Shown here: one piece after another, positions 1 to 8,900 of the stretch
Layout of the letters: each line of letters starts with the position of its first letter
Position numbering within the stretch: position 1 is the first letter of the stretch
Origin: an uncultured Hungatella sp.
Lineage (GTDB): Bacteria > Bacillota > Clostridia > Lachnospirales > Lachnospiraceae
Assembly: GCA_910588505.1 (NCBI GenBank)
Contig: CAJUPQ010000063.1
Coordinates: 1 to 21,292 of the forward strand
Direction: 5' to 3'
DNA: 21,292 nt
Translations under genes and position numbers: made by a program
Notes under the pieces: model-generated
Database searches by the model: none
What the model was told of the DNA's origin: nothing
Seen by the model: only the letters and a program-made list of their open reading frames with translations

Positions 1-12
1 GGTGCTAACAAT

Positions 13-46
13 TTGGGGCAATATAAATTTATTTATTCGACCCCAA
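13..46. repeat. Short inverted repeat at left edge, possible mobile-element end
   Basis: TTGGGG (13-18) and CCCCAA (41-46) are perfect inverted arms around a very AT-rich centre. The stretch lies exactly where the DUF1934-like reading frame stops resembling its family, and its base composition differs from the GC-richer murI next to it. A transposon end or other inserted sequence is the simplest reading. No transposase is visible because the window begins here, so the identity is unproven. Confidence 0.3.
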
Positions 47-169
47 CATCATTATATAATGCTTTCCGTTTTTCTTATAATAATCGCCAGGCCCCGTCTC
101 ATCCACCAGCTCCTGCTCCCCATCCATGACCCTGACGCCTTTTATATGGATCCACACCTTCCTCGTCAC
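29..169 (-). pseudogene. Truncated DUF1934 (YwiB-like) gene, N-terminal part only
   Basis: On the minus strand, 10 nt after an AAGGAG ribosome binding site that lies inside the 3' end of murI, a GTG at 169 opens a 46-codon frame. Its first 40 residues (VWIHIKGVRV, then DGEQELVDETGPGDYYKKNGKHYIM) look like the N-terminus of DUF1934 proteins, small calycin-like beta-barrel proteins of unknown role that often follow murI in Clostridia. The family is about 140 residues long. After HYIM the frame runs into unrelated AT-rich sequence and stops at 29. Either an insertion has cut the gene or the assembly joined a repeat here. The start choice rests on the ribosome binding site. Family assignment is from memory of the motif pattern and is moderately sure. 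Confidence 0.6.
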
Positions 170-186
170 CGGCTCCCATCTCCTTG

Positions 187-1005
187 TCAATACTCTTCCA
201 CATGGATCTTCTTTGTCTCCTTCACCTCATTTGGCAAGATCGAGGTGGCAAATGCTGTAAATTTCTCCGCAAGATCGCTGACATAAAACTGATACTTCTC
301 CTCTTCCCCATCTTTGCGCGTCTGACAGGTCAGCTCCTTTTCCCTCAAAAGCTCCTTAAGCTCCACCGCCGTCTCATAGGCAGGGTTTACTAAAGTCACC
401 TCATCTCCCATGATCCGCCCCAAAGTAGAACGGATGAGGGGATAATGGGTACACCCCAAAACCAGGGTGTCAATAAACCTCCCTTTTAACACGGAAAGGT
501 ATCTGGAGGCGATCTCATCTGTCACCGTGTCATGTAAAAGCCCCTCCTCCACCAGGGGGACAAACAGCGGGCAGGCTTTTACCGATACCTCTATATCGGG
601 CCGCATCTGCCTCATCACATCTGTATAGATACCGCTGCTGATGGTCCCCTCCGTGCCGATCACGCCGATCTTTCCGTTGCGGGTGCTGTGGACTGCTGTT
701 CTGGCCCCGGCCCGGATCACCCCGATGATGGGAATATCCAACTCCCGCTCCACTGCCTCCAGGACATAGGCGCTGGCCGTATTGCAGGCGATCACAATGG
801 CTTTCACCTCTTTTGTCATGAGAAACCGAATGATCTGCCTGGAATAGCGCAGAACCGTGTCCTGGGATTTGCTGCCGTAGGGCAGACGGGCCGTATCTCC
901 AAAATAAATAATCCTCTCCTCGGGCATCTGCCGCATGATCTCCCTGGCCACGGTCAGCCCGCCGACTCCTGAATCAAACACTCCGATGGGGGAATTTCTG
1001 TCCAT
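187..1005 (-). CDS. murI: Glutamate racemase
   Basis: Cytoplasmic, cofactor-independent racemase that converts L-glutamate to D-glutamate for peptidoglycan stem peptides. The 272-residue length is normal for the family. Visible motifs are the N-terminal DSGVGG (residues 11-16), the ACNTAS loop with the first catalytic cysteine (C74), and LGCTHYPL with the second catalytic cysteine (C185). Both cysteines are present, so the enzyme should be active. The ATG at 1005 follows a GGAGGAAGG ribosome binding site. The next gene on this strand, a DUF1934 remnant, has its ribosome binding site inside the murI 3' end, so the two were a compact operon. The gene is divergent from spoIIR, with a 111-bp shared promoter region. 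Confidence 0.97.
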   Translation of the reverse strand: MDRNSPIGVFDSGVGGLTVAREIMRQMPEERIIYFGDTARLPYGSKSQDTVLRYSRQIIRFLMTKEVKAIVIACNTASAYVLEAVERELDIPIIGVIRAGARTAVHSTRNGKIGVIGTEGTISSGIYTDVMRQMRPDIEVSVKACPLFVPLVEEGLLHDTVTDEIASRYLSVLKGRFIDTLVLGCTHYPLIRSTLGRIMGDEVTLVNPAYETAVELKELLREKELTCQTRKDGEEEKYQFYVSDLAEKFTAFATSILPNEVKETKKIHVEEY

Positions 1006-1051
1006 CTATCCTTCCTCCCTGCTGCTTTTCTAAATTGATCTTCTTTGACGG

Positions 1052-1079
1052 GTTTAATTATACCATATCTGGGTAGAAT
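1052..1079 (+). promoter_or_regulatory. SigF-like promoter of spoIIR
   Basis: GTTTA (1052-1056), a 14-bp spacer, then GGGTAGAAT (1071-1079). The -10 element fits the forespore SigF pattern GGNNANAAT, and the -35 is one base from GTATA. spoIIR is a SigF-dependent gene in known spore formers, so position and family knowledge agree. The transcription start is not known. Confidence 0.5.
1057..1065 (-). promoter_or_regulatory. Extended -10 promoter, probably for murI
   Basis: Read on the minus strand the sequence is TGGTATAAT, a consensus -10 hexamer with the TG extension, about 50 bp before the murI ATG. No convincing -35 is visible, as is common with extended -10 promoters. It overlaps the spacer of the SigF-like promoter on the other strand. 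Confidence 0.5.
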
Positions 1080-1116
1080 TACCAGTAGAAAAGAGAGAGG
1101 GGTGGCTGTTTAGCTT

Positions 1117-1737
1117 ATGAGATATCAAAGGACCTTATTAATGTCTGCTTCTTGTTTTTTGCTTGCGGTGCTGTGTTGTGTGTTGTGGGGGTATGAGAGG
1201 GAGAAGGGGTTGGCAGGGCGGGTGGCACTTTATGTTTTGCGTTTTCATGTGTTGGCTAACTCCAACGGAACCAGGGATCAGGCTGTGAAGGAGGAGGTTA
1301 AGTCCTATGTTTTGGAGATGCTTCATGATTGTCCGGCACGGTCTAAAGAAGAGCTTTCTTCCTATATTAACGAGAACAAAAAAGAGCTTGAGGAACTAAC
1401 CAATGAGTACCTGGCCCTGAAAGGTTGTGATTACCGGGCCAGTATCTCGGTGACAAAAGCCTATTTTCCCACAAAGGCCTACGGGGATATGGTGCTGCCC
1501 TGCGGGACCTATGACACGGTTCAGGTGGAACTTGGACAGGCCAGGGGACGCAACTGGTGGTGTGTCCTCTACCCAAGACTCTGCTTTATCGACGCCACCC
1601 ACAGCGTTCTCCCCCAAAGCTCCAGACAAGAATTGCAGGCCCTTCTTCCGGAAGAAGATTACCTGTCACTCTTTGAAGAGCCGTCCAGGATCCGCATCCG
1701 ATTGAAACTACTTCATTTTTTCGACGGGACTCCATAA
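1117..1737 (+). CDS. spoIIR: Stage II sporulation protein R (SpoIIR)
   Basis: Forespore-made secreted signal that triggers processing of pro-SigE in the mother cell by SpoIIGA, linking the two compartments during sporulation. The protein has 206 residues. A hydrophobic N-terminal signal or anchor segment spans about residues 6-26. It is followed by the family signature RFHVLANSN near residue 43, a charged helical middle part, and the hallmark FPTKAYGDMVLPCGTY and NWWCVLYPRLCFID blocks. The C-terminal tail is longer than in the shortest family members. The ATG at 1117 follows a GAGAGGGGTGG purine stretch. It is divergent from murI and is followed after about 110 bp by two tyrosine recombinases in the same direction. 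Confidence 0.95.
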   Translation: MRYQRTLLMSASCFLLAVLCCVLWGYEREKGLAGRVALYVLRFHVLANSNGTRDQAVKEEVKSYVLEMLHDCPARSKEELSSYINENKKELEELTNEYLALKGCDYRASISVTKAYFPTKAYGDMVLPCGTYDTVQVELGQARGRNWWCVLYPRLCFIDATHSVLPQSSRQELQALLPEEDYLSLFEEPSRIRIRLKLLHFFDGTP

Positions 1738-1743
1738 TCGGAT

Positions 1744-1761
1744 AATGGTATGATAACCATT
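1744..1761 (+). promoter_or_regulatory. Palindrome over an extended -10 upstream of the recombinases
   Basis: AATGGT (1744-1749) and ACCATT (1756-1761) are perfect arms around a 6-bp centre. The centre overlaps TGGTATGAT, an extended -10-like element at 1747-1754. The site sits about 90 bp before the first recombinase start. It could be an operator for the recombinase operon, or a recombinase binding site, since tyrosine recombinases use inverted arms around a 6-8 bp core. No T-tract follows, so it is not a terminator of spoIIR. Confidence 0.35.
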
Positions 1762-1849
1762 GACACCAATGACTACTTACAGGCGCTGCCTTCTTTCGGG
1801 GATCTCCCCCCAGTTTAGGCATGCTCCACAAAAGACAAGGAGGACACAC

Positions 1850-2695
1850 ATGATTCAAAACTCGCCCCAACGAGAAAGTTACGTAACCAGCCAGATTGAC
1901 GGCTTTCGGCTCTGGCTGGAAGAGAAACACCGGGCGGAAAATACCATCCTGGTTTACACCTTTGCGGTCCGTCAGTTCTATGAACTGTATGAACAGCCGG
2001 ATCCCAACACCCTGCAACTGTACAAATGCTTTCTTTTAGAGCATTACAAGCCTCAGACCGTCAACCTGCGCATTCGGGCATTAAACTGCTACATGGAATA
2101 CCAGAACTCCTCCATAGCCCCCATAGCCATGCTGCGGATGCAGCAGAAGACTTATGTGGAAAATGTCATCAGCCATGCGGATTATGAGTACCTAAAGCGG
2201 TGCCTTATGCGGGACGGCAACCACCTTTACTATTATCTGATCCGTTTTATGGCCGCCACCGGCGTCAGGGTAAGCGAGCTGGTCAGGCTCCGCACCGAAG
2301 ACGTGGAGAGAGGCTGGCTGAATCTGTACTCCAAAGGCAACAAGATCCGCCGCGTATACATACCAAAATCCCTTCGGCAAGACGCCCTTGCCTGGATAGA
2401 CCGGGAGGAACGCCCTCCCGGCTTTCTGTTCCTCAACCGTTTCGGAGAGCCTGTGACGCCTGCTGCCATCCGCGGCCAGCTGCGCAAATTTTCCGGTCTC
2501 TACGGTTTAAACACTGCGGTGCTCCATCCCCACTCCTTCCGCCATCGGTTTGCCAAAAATTTTATTGAGGCCTGCGGCGATATCTCTTTTCTCTCAGACC
2601 TTTTAGGCCATCAGAGCATTGAGACCACCCGCATCTACCTTCACCGCAGCCGCGCGGAACAGCAGGTGATCGTCAACCAGGTTGTCAACTGGTAA
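1850..2695 (+). CDS. Tyrosine recombinase (phage integrase/XerD-like family), first of a tandem pair
   Basis: Site-specific DNA recombinase of 281 residues. An N-terminal SAM-like core-binding domain (about 12-88) precedes the catalytic domain (about 108-275). The catalytic set is complete: R140 (ATGVRVSEL), K162 (SKGNKIRR), H228 and R231 (HPHSFRHRF), H254 (LLGHQSIETT) and nucleophile Y263 (TRIYL). The frame is open back to 1760, but ATG 1850 has an AAGGAGG ribosome binding site at 1837-1843 and is the better start. The stop is 12 bp before the second recombinase, so the pair is probably co-transcribed. The compact size and lack of an extra arm-binding domain resemble XerC/D and DNA-inversion recombinases more than large phage integrases. 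Its target site is unknown; the repeats at 15489, 19391 and 21249 are candidates. Confidence 0.92.
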   Translation: MIQNSPQRESYVTSQIDGFRLWLEEKHRAENTILVYTFAVRQFYELYEQPDPNTLQLYKCFLLEHYKPQTVNLRIRALNCYMEYQNSSIAPIAMLRMQQKTYVENVISHADYEYLKRCLMRDGNHLYYYLIRFMAATGVRVSELVRLRTEDVERGWLNLYSKGNKIRRVYIPKSLRQDALAWIDREERPPGFLFLNRFGEPVTPAAIRGQLRKFSGLYGLNTAVLHPHSFRHRFAKNFIEACGDISFLSDLLGHQSIETTRIYLHRSRAEQQVIVNQVVNW

Positions 2696-2707
2696 GGGGG
2701 TGATGAC

Positions 2708-3526
2708 ATGAAACTTCCCGAAGACTTTGAGGACTTCCGGCTATACCTCCAGGAACAGAAGCTGTCCGAGAACAGCATCACCTCCTACATGGGCAGTCTT
2801 AGGCTGTTCGGAAACATGTATACGTCCGTCACCGCCTCCACGGCAAAAAAATACAGAACCTACCTCATAGCCCATTACAAGCCTTCCACGGTGAACCAGC
2901 GGATCTGCGCCTTTAACCATTATCTGGATTATGTGGGGAAGCCCAAATACAAACTTCCCTCCATACGGCTTCAGAGGGCTTCCTATCTGGACGCGGTCAT
3001 CTCCAACAAAGACTACCTGGCCCTGAAACGCAAACTCAAAAAGAACGGCCCGGAGCTGTGGTTCTTTGTCGTCTGGTTTTTGGGGGCAACCGGGGCAAGA
3101 GTCAGCGAACTTTTAAAGATCAAGGTGGAACATCTCTCCGCAGGGTACATGGATCTGTACACCAAAGGCGGAAAAATGCGCAGAGTCTACATCCCGGACG
3201 CACTGTGTCAGGAAGCCGCGTCCTGGTGCCACCGCCGCGGAACCCCCAGCGGATACCTGTTTATCAATCGCCGCGGAGACCCCCTCACCCCCCGGGGCGT
3301 CAACAGCCAGCTGAAACACTATGCCAAGCTGTATAAGATAAACCCAAAGACTGTCTACCCTCACTCCTTCCGCCATAGGTTTGCCATCAATTTTCTCAAG
3401 CGGTTCAATGATATCGCCCTGCTGGCTGACCTGCTGGGCCATGACAATGTGGAGACCACCAGGATCTACCTGACCCGCTCCACCAGCGAACAGCAGAAAA
3501 TGATCGATAAGATGGTTACCTGGTAA
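2708..3526 (+). CDS. Tyrosine recombinase, second of a tandem pair
   Basis: A 272-residue paralogue of the preceding gene with the same plan: N-terminal core-binding domain (about 3-75) and catalytic domain (about 98-265). R131 (ATGARVSEL), K153 (TKGGKMRR), H219 and R222 (YPHSFRHRF), H245 (LLGHDNVETT) and Y254 (TRIYL) are all present. ATG 2708 follows GGGGGTGA, which overlaps the end of the first gene. The pair shares short blocks such as HYKPSTVN/HYKPQTVN but is clearly diverged, so this is an old duplication rather than a recent copy. Two different recombinases may act together, as XerC and XerD do, or on different sites. A strong terminator follows. No attachment site, excisionase or phage gene is adjacent, which argues against a plain integrated prophage. 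Confidence 0.92.
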   Translation: MKLPEDFEDFRLYLQEQKLSENSITSYMGSLRLFGNMYTSVTASTAKKYRTYLIAHYKPSTVNQRICAFNHYLDYVGKPKYKLPSIRLQRASYLDAVISNKDYLALKRKLKKNGPELWFFVVWFLGATGARVSELLKIKVEHLSAGYMDLYTKGGKMRRVYIPDALCQEAASWCHRRGTPSGYLFINRRGDPLTPRGVNSQLKHYAKLYKINPKTVYPHSFRHRFAINFLKRFNDIALLADLLGHDNVETTRIYLTRSTSEQQKMIDKMVTW

Positions 3527-3541
3527 AACATAGATCCATAA

Positions 3542-3574
3542 GAAAACGGGAGGTTCCAAACACCTCCCGTTTTC
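3542..3574. terminator. Bidirectional intrinsic terminator
   Basis: GAAAACGGGAGGT (3542-3554) and ACCTCCCGTTTTC (3562-3574) form a perfect 13-bp stem with a 7-nt loop. The A and T tracts at the two ends serve both strands. It lies between the convergent second recombinase gene and the last gene of the efflux operon. Confidence 0.9.
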
Positions 3575-3580
3575 ATTCAA

Positions 3581-4738
3581 TCAGTTTGCGGACTGGCCTT
3601 CCAGTCCCTGGACGATCCATCCATAATTTTCAATGGCCTGTGTCAGACTGAGGGCGGCTGTTCTGGCTGCCGCCTTCTGCTGCAGATAGGCCATCTTCAG
3701 CTGGAGATACTCCAGATTTCCAAGCATTCCCATCTGATATTTCAGGTCATTGCCGTTCATGGTGATCTGGGCGCTCTGGAACGCTACATTGGCCGCCTCA
3801 TAGGCAGTCCTGCTCTCCAAAATCCCCTGGTATGCAGATTCCAGCTGGATCTTTACCTGGGCTTCCGTGTCATCCATAATCCTGAACTTGGCCGTCCGGT
3901 TAGCGTCACCCTTGCCTGAGATCCCCCTCTGTTCAATGAGCGTATAATTATTTCCGATAGCCCGCTCCAGATCCCGCTCCAGATCCATGGCCTGGACCTT
4001 AGCAAAATCCGGGGCGGGCACATCCCCCAGCTGCATATCCGCGTCATAACTCCAGCCGGTCATCACGCACATCTGCTGCCGCAGGTTGGTCATGGTGTCA
4101 TCCAAAGTCTTCAGCTGGCCCCTTGCGGACTGAAGTGCCTTCTCGGCCGCCTGCACATCCGTGGCCGTGGCCATGCCCAGACTCTGCTGGGTTATGGAGG
4201 ATTCGTAGGCCGCCTGGGACAAGGCCACCGCTGTGTCCAGGATCTCCCTGGAAGCCATCGCCTGATAGTATCCGATCATCATCTGCTGGAGCCCGGATAC
4301 CGTCATCTTCTTCACCCTGCTTAGCTGATGGCGCGTCTGATTGTGGACGGAAGTAACCGCCTTATCAAATCGCTCCGCCGCGTCGCGGTATCCCTTGACC
4401 GCCTCCCGCATCCCCTTGTACATCACTGGGTCCAGATCCTTGATGTCCTTTGCGTCCGAATCCATCTCATCCGCTGACTTGCGAAGCTCTCTGGCCGCCT
4501 CCTCCATAGGCTGGGCGTTAATCTCGATCTGCTCCACGATCTGGCGGTAGGTAGGATTATAGTACTCCACCAGATCGCTGATCTCGTCATACTCCAACAC
4601 ATTGTCCTGAAGTCTGGCCCAGGTGGCGTCATCCATCTTCTCCGGTTTCTCTATGGCAGCCATAGCGCCGAAAGGCACGCTTAAAGTCAGGATCCCTGTC
4701 AGTCCCAGGGCCAATGCACGTTTGCAGCCTCTCATCAT
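3581..4738 (-). CDS. TolC-like (outer membrane efflux protein family) protein 1
   Basis: Secreted, largely alpha-helical 385-residue protein, last gene of the efflux operon. A signal peptide covers about residues 1-28 (basic MMRGCKR, hydrophobic core, AMAA). The rest is rich in long amphipathic helices with Ala/Gln heptads, in two similar halves. Each half has the OEP-type pattern near SQAAYESSITQQSLGMATATDVQAAEKAL (about 170-198) and NDLKYQMGMLGNLEYLQLKMAYLQ. That is the repeat plan of TolC channels, but shorter than the 420-490 residues usual in diderms. The start ATGATG overlaps the stop of the upstream paralogue (ATGA), so translation is coupled. Shared N-terminal LQDNVLEYDEISDLVEYYN shows duplication from its neighbour. 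In a monoderm cell it may extend the membrane fusion protein through the wall rather than form an outer membrane pore (inference). Confidence 0.75.
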   Translation of the reverse strand: MMRGCKRALALGLTGILTLSVPFGAMAAIEKPEKMDDATWARLQDNVLEYDEISDLVEYYNPTYRQIVEQIEINAQPMEEAARELRKSADEMDSDAKDIKDLDPVMYKGMREAVKGYRDAAERFDKAVTSVHNQTRHQLSRVKKMTVSGLQQMMIGYYQAMASREILDTAVALSQAAYESSITQQSLGMATATDVQAAEKALQSARGQLKTLDDTMTNLRQQMCVMTGWSYDADMQLGDVPAPDFAKVQAMDLERDLERAIGNNYTLIEQRGISGKGDANRTAKFRIMDDTEAQVKIQLESAYQGILESRTAYEAANVAFQSAQITMNGNDLKYQMGMLGNLEYLQLKMAYLQQKAAARTAALSLTQAIENYGWIVQGLEGQSAN

Positions 4739-5862
4739 CTCACCCCTTTTATGATCCAGTCATAGTTTTCCATTGCCTGAAACAGGTCCAGGTTCTTCAC
4801 TTCCCGGTCCATCTGAGCCTGTACCAGGCCCGCCTCAGCCTGCAGATACTCCATACGGCTGATGGAGCCCAGCTGATATTTGGTGTTAGCCGCATTCCAA
4901 TTCTTCGTCTCAACCTCCAGGTTCAGCACAGCCTCGTCATAGCTGTTCTTGGCCTGTATCACCTTCTGATAGCCGTCATTGACCGCCACCGCGATCTTCT
5001 GTTTATCCTCCTCCACAGTCTTCTTGTAGATATTTTTGTTGGCGTCGGTGATGGAGTTGTTCATCTTGCGCTGATCCAGCTGCAGGGTGTAGTCCGCCCC
5101 CAGGGCTGTTCTGGTGTCCTCCTCCACATTCATGGCGCTGATCCTGTCCATCTGCACTGCCGGCATGGGGCGGATCTCCGGCATATCCCCCTGCTTCCAT
5201 CCCAGCATGATAATAAGGTTCTGCCTGGTATCCTCGATCTGGCTCTTCATAGCAATGATCTGGGCGTCCGCGCTCTGCACATTCTGCTGGGCATTAAGCA
5301 CCTCCGCATAGGTAGCCATGCCCTGGCTCTGCCGCCCCTGAACCGATCCCACTGTGGCTGCCAGAAGCTCCCGGTTCTTTTCCAGAGCCGTCAGCTGATA
5401 CTGAAGCTTATAATAGGTGTTCATAGCAGTCTGGGCCTGCTTGGCGATCCCCTTCTCTGTCTGCTTGTATCCGATCATGGAAGCCGTTCTGTCGCCCTCC
5501 AACACATTATTCTCCGCCGCCTGCTCCGCCCGGTTTGCGGCAACCAGAAGATCCGGGCTGGAAGTGTAGGTATACGCGTCCAGCGCATCCGCCGCCTGGT
5601 CCATATACTCCTTCACCACTTCTCTCCGGTCTCTGGCATTCTCCCTGTTATAAGTCTGCGCGTTGTTGAGGACAGTGGTATTGTACTCATAGACCAGATC
5701 CTCGATCTCCTCATACTCCAACACATTATCCCGAAGTCTCGCCCACTCCTCGGCGCTCCGGCCAAACTCCGGAGTACCCGCAAGCGACGTCACCGGCGCC
5801 CCAACACTTAAAGACACCGCCATCCCAAAAGCCACAGGTCCAATTAATCTTCTCCTTCTCAT
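4735..5862 (-). CDS. TolC-like (outer membrane efflux protein family) protein 2
   Basis: A 375-residue paralogue of the next gene in the operon. The signal peptide spans about residues 1-29 (MRRRR, hydrophobic stretch, SLAG). After it comes LRDNVLEYEEIEDLVYEYN, a block shared with its neighbour, then long helices. Two OEP-like repeats follow: one around RQSQGMATYAEVLNAQQNVQSAD and one around NTKYQLGSISRMEYLQAEAGLVQAQ, where the Gly breaks the helix before a coiled-coil segment as in TolC. The start has an AAAAAGGAGAG ribosome binding site. The gene follows the RND pump after about 38 bp, which include two copies of GATTAGCAG. The large plus-strand frame over this gene is an antisense artefact. 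Its role is inferred from the operon. Confidence 0.75.
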   Translation of the reverse strand: MRRRRLIGPVAFGMAVSLSVGAPVTSLAGTPEFGRSAEEWARLRDNVLEYEEIEDLVYEYNTTVLNNAQTYNRENARDRREVVKEYMDQAADALDAYTYTSSPDLLVAANRAEQAAENNVLEGDRTASMIGYKQTEKGIAKQAQTAMNTYYKLQYQLTALEKNRELLAATVGSVQGRQSQGMATYAEVLNAQQNVQSADAQIIAMKSQIEDTRQNLIIMLGWKQGDMPEIRPMPAVQMDRISAMNVEEDTRTALGADYTLQLDQRKMNNSITDANKNIYKKTVEEDKQKIAVAVNDGYQKVIQAKNSYDEAVLNLEVETKNWNAANTKYQLGSISRMEYLQAEAGLVQAQMDREVKNLDLFQAMENYDWIIKGVR

Positions 5863-5900
5863 AACTCTCCTTTTTACTGATCTGCTAATCTACTAAACTG

Positions 5901-8900
5901 CTAATCTTCCAAAACAACCTGCCTTTTCTTCTTACCGCTCATAACCGAATAGTAAGCCGGCAGCATCAACAGTGCCAAAACCGTGGAGGCCACCAGTCCT
6001 CCCACATCCACCAGAGCCAGACCCTGCATCATCTCCCCAGCGTCCCCGAAAGCCAGGCACATGGGGATCATAGCCACAATGGTGGTCAGAGTCGTCATCA
6101 GGATAGGCCGCAGACGGGTAGCGCCCGCCTCAATAAGAGCTGTGGACATATCCATCTCCTGGCGATACTGGTTTACTGTATCCACATACAAGATACCATT
6201 GTTTACCACAGTACCCACCAACATCAGAAATCCAAGCATGGAGGGCATGCTGATGGTCACATCGGTCAAAAACAGAAGGCCAAAGGACCCAATGAGAGAA
6301 AACGGAATGGTCGTCATAACCATAACCGAGAACTTCACCGACTCAAACTGGGCCGCCATCACCACAAATACCAGGAAGACAGCGATAAGCACCGCCTCTA
6401 ACAGAGCACCCAGCTCCTCAAACATACTCTCATCCATGGCATTCTGGGCAATGGACACATCTGCCCTCAAGGCAGGCGTCACCACCTCATCAAACAGCAT
6501 CTTTTCTATTTTATCCACAACCTTGCGGTCCTCGGTATCCACAAGCTCCGTGTAATCGCTGCTGATGGTCACCTGATACTGCTTATCAGATCTGGTAATG
6601 TTTAAGGGGCTGTCCTGGAACGAAATCTCCCCAATATCCGTCAAAGCCACGGAAGCCCCGGTGGCTGTAGGAAGTACGATCCCTTTCACCTGGTCCAGAG
6701 TCTCATACTCCTCCTTAGGATATTCTACCATAACACTGATCTCATTTCCATCTACTTCTAAGGTAGTTGCCTCATTTCCGCTTAACATGGTGTTAATAAG
6801 TCCTGCCACCTGCACCGGCGACATTCCCTCCGCGGAAGCCTTGATGGGATCAATATTGATCTTCACCACAGGAGCGGCATTTTCCAGGGTCGAATGAACT
6901 CTGGTCACCTCCGGCCTGTCCGTAAGGCCCTCCACGATCTTATCCGAAGCCTCCTTCAGGCTGTCATACTGGGTACTTTCCAAAATCACCTCATAACCGC
7001 TGGTCACAGTCATCATGGAACTCATCATGCTGCTGGACTGCAGCGTAATATCACAGTCCGCGATCTTTGTCAGCGCTGGTCTCCACTGTTTTATGACCTC
7101 ATCCGTCTCCAGAGGACAATCATCCCTCAGATACGCGTTCAGGGTCGCTCCGGAGCCGCCGCCCATACTCAGACCCGAAGAGCCGAAAGACAGCATATAC
7201 GATTCCACGTATGCCTGATTCTCCTGGGACGTCACAAAAGCCTCCACCTGCTGTAAGATCTTATCTGTTTCTTCTATATTAAGTCCTGGTTTTGTCTCCA
7301 CGGAAATGGTGATCGTCCCCTCATCCGCGGAAGGCATCAGCTCCATTCCCAGCTGTGTCCCCATAAAGACAGCTGCCACCAAAAACACCACAGAAGTAAA
7401 AATAACCGTCTTTTTCTTGGGGAGCAGCACTTCCATAATACTGCGGTACCCGCTCTGCATCCGCTCCACCATGCCCGACAGAGGCGCCCGCTCCTTCTCC
7501 TTTGGCCGGTACAAGGTATAGCACAGCGGCACAATGGTCATGGCTGAGATCAGGGAAGCCAGCATACAGAACACGATGGTAAAGCCAAGAGGCTTAAACA
7601 TCTGCCCGGACATTCCCTTCTGAAAAGCCAGCGGCAGAAATACCACGCAGGTAGTCACCGTTCCGCCGATAATCGACTGGAGCACAATACCGCTTCCCTT
7701 TAACGCCGCCTCTGTGTACTCCCGAAATCCCACGCCCTTGGTTGAGCGGAAACAGCTTTCCAGCACTACGATGGAGTTATCCACCATCATGCCCACGCCC
7801 AGCACCAGGCTGCTCAGAGTAATAACGTTCAGCGAAAATCCCATGGCGCTCATGGAAATAAGAGCCGCCAAAATCGAGATGGGGATGGATGTGCCTACGA
7901 TCAGGGACGCTTTCAGGTCCCCGAAAAACAGGAATATAATCACCATGGACACAACTACCGCCATCACCATGGTTTGAAGCACGGAACTTAAGGATGATTT
8001 GATCATGGTGCTGTTATCATCCACCACCACAATCTCCAGATCCGGATCCCCGGCCCTCATCCGCTCCACGATGCGCATAACATCCCTGGAAACCTCCACA
8101 TCGCTGCTGCTCTGCTGCTTCTTGATCTGCACGGAAATAGTATCCCTGCCATTATACCGTCCGATGCCTGCGGCATCCTCCAGAGCCGGGTAGATATTGG
8201 CCACATCCTCCAGATAGATGATATTGCCGCTGCCCAGCGTAATAGGAATGCTCTTTAAGCTCTCCACAGTGCTGTAATCCACCCCGGCGGATACGGACAG
8301 AGTCTGCCTTCCCACCTGGGTATCTCCTATAGGAAAAGAAAAGTCCGCGCTGGTGACTGCGGAAGCCACGGCGTTCATGCTCAGCCGGTACTGGGTCAGT
8401 TTCTCCGGAATCAGCTCAATCCTAATATACTCCTTCTGTCCCCCGCTGATATCCACACTGGCCACGGACGACAGCTTCTCAAACTCCGGGACAATGGTGT
8501 CATTCACATAGTTGTATAGATTGCCCTGAGTATCATTGTTCACTGCCAGGGAAATGCTGGCCATGTCATTGATGTTCATCTCCATGATGGTGGGCGTCTG
8601 CACATCATCCGGAAGATCTGACTGGAGGGCATCCATTTTCTTCTTCAGGTCATCGTAAGCGTCATCAATATCAATGCCATACTCGTACTCCAACAGCACG
8701 ATAGAATAGTTCTCGCTGGAAACACTGGTAACGCCCTTCAACCCACTCAGCGTTCCCGTCTCATCCTCAATAGGCTGGCTCACCAGCTCATCCACATCAT
8801 CAGGGCTGGCCCCCGGATACAAAGTAAACACCACCAGCATAGGCATATCCATGGAAGGGATCAGCTCCAGCTTGGACGACAACACCGATGTAAGGCCAAA

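Noticed and set aside
2..286. 94-codon plus-strand frame at the left edge
   Set aside because: Runs antisense over the murI end and the DUF1934 remnant; no recognisable domain.
1850..3526. Integrated prophage or conjugative element
   Set aside because: Apart from the recombinases there are no structural, replication or transfer genes, and flanking genes are normal chromosomal functions.
4714..5811. 365-codon plus-strand open frame
   Set aside because: It lies fully antisense to the TolC-like gene, has an odd His/Leu/Arg-rich composition and no ribosome binding site; it is a shadow of the GC-rich helical coding sequence.
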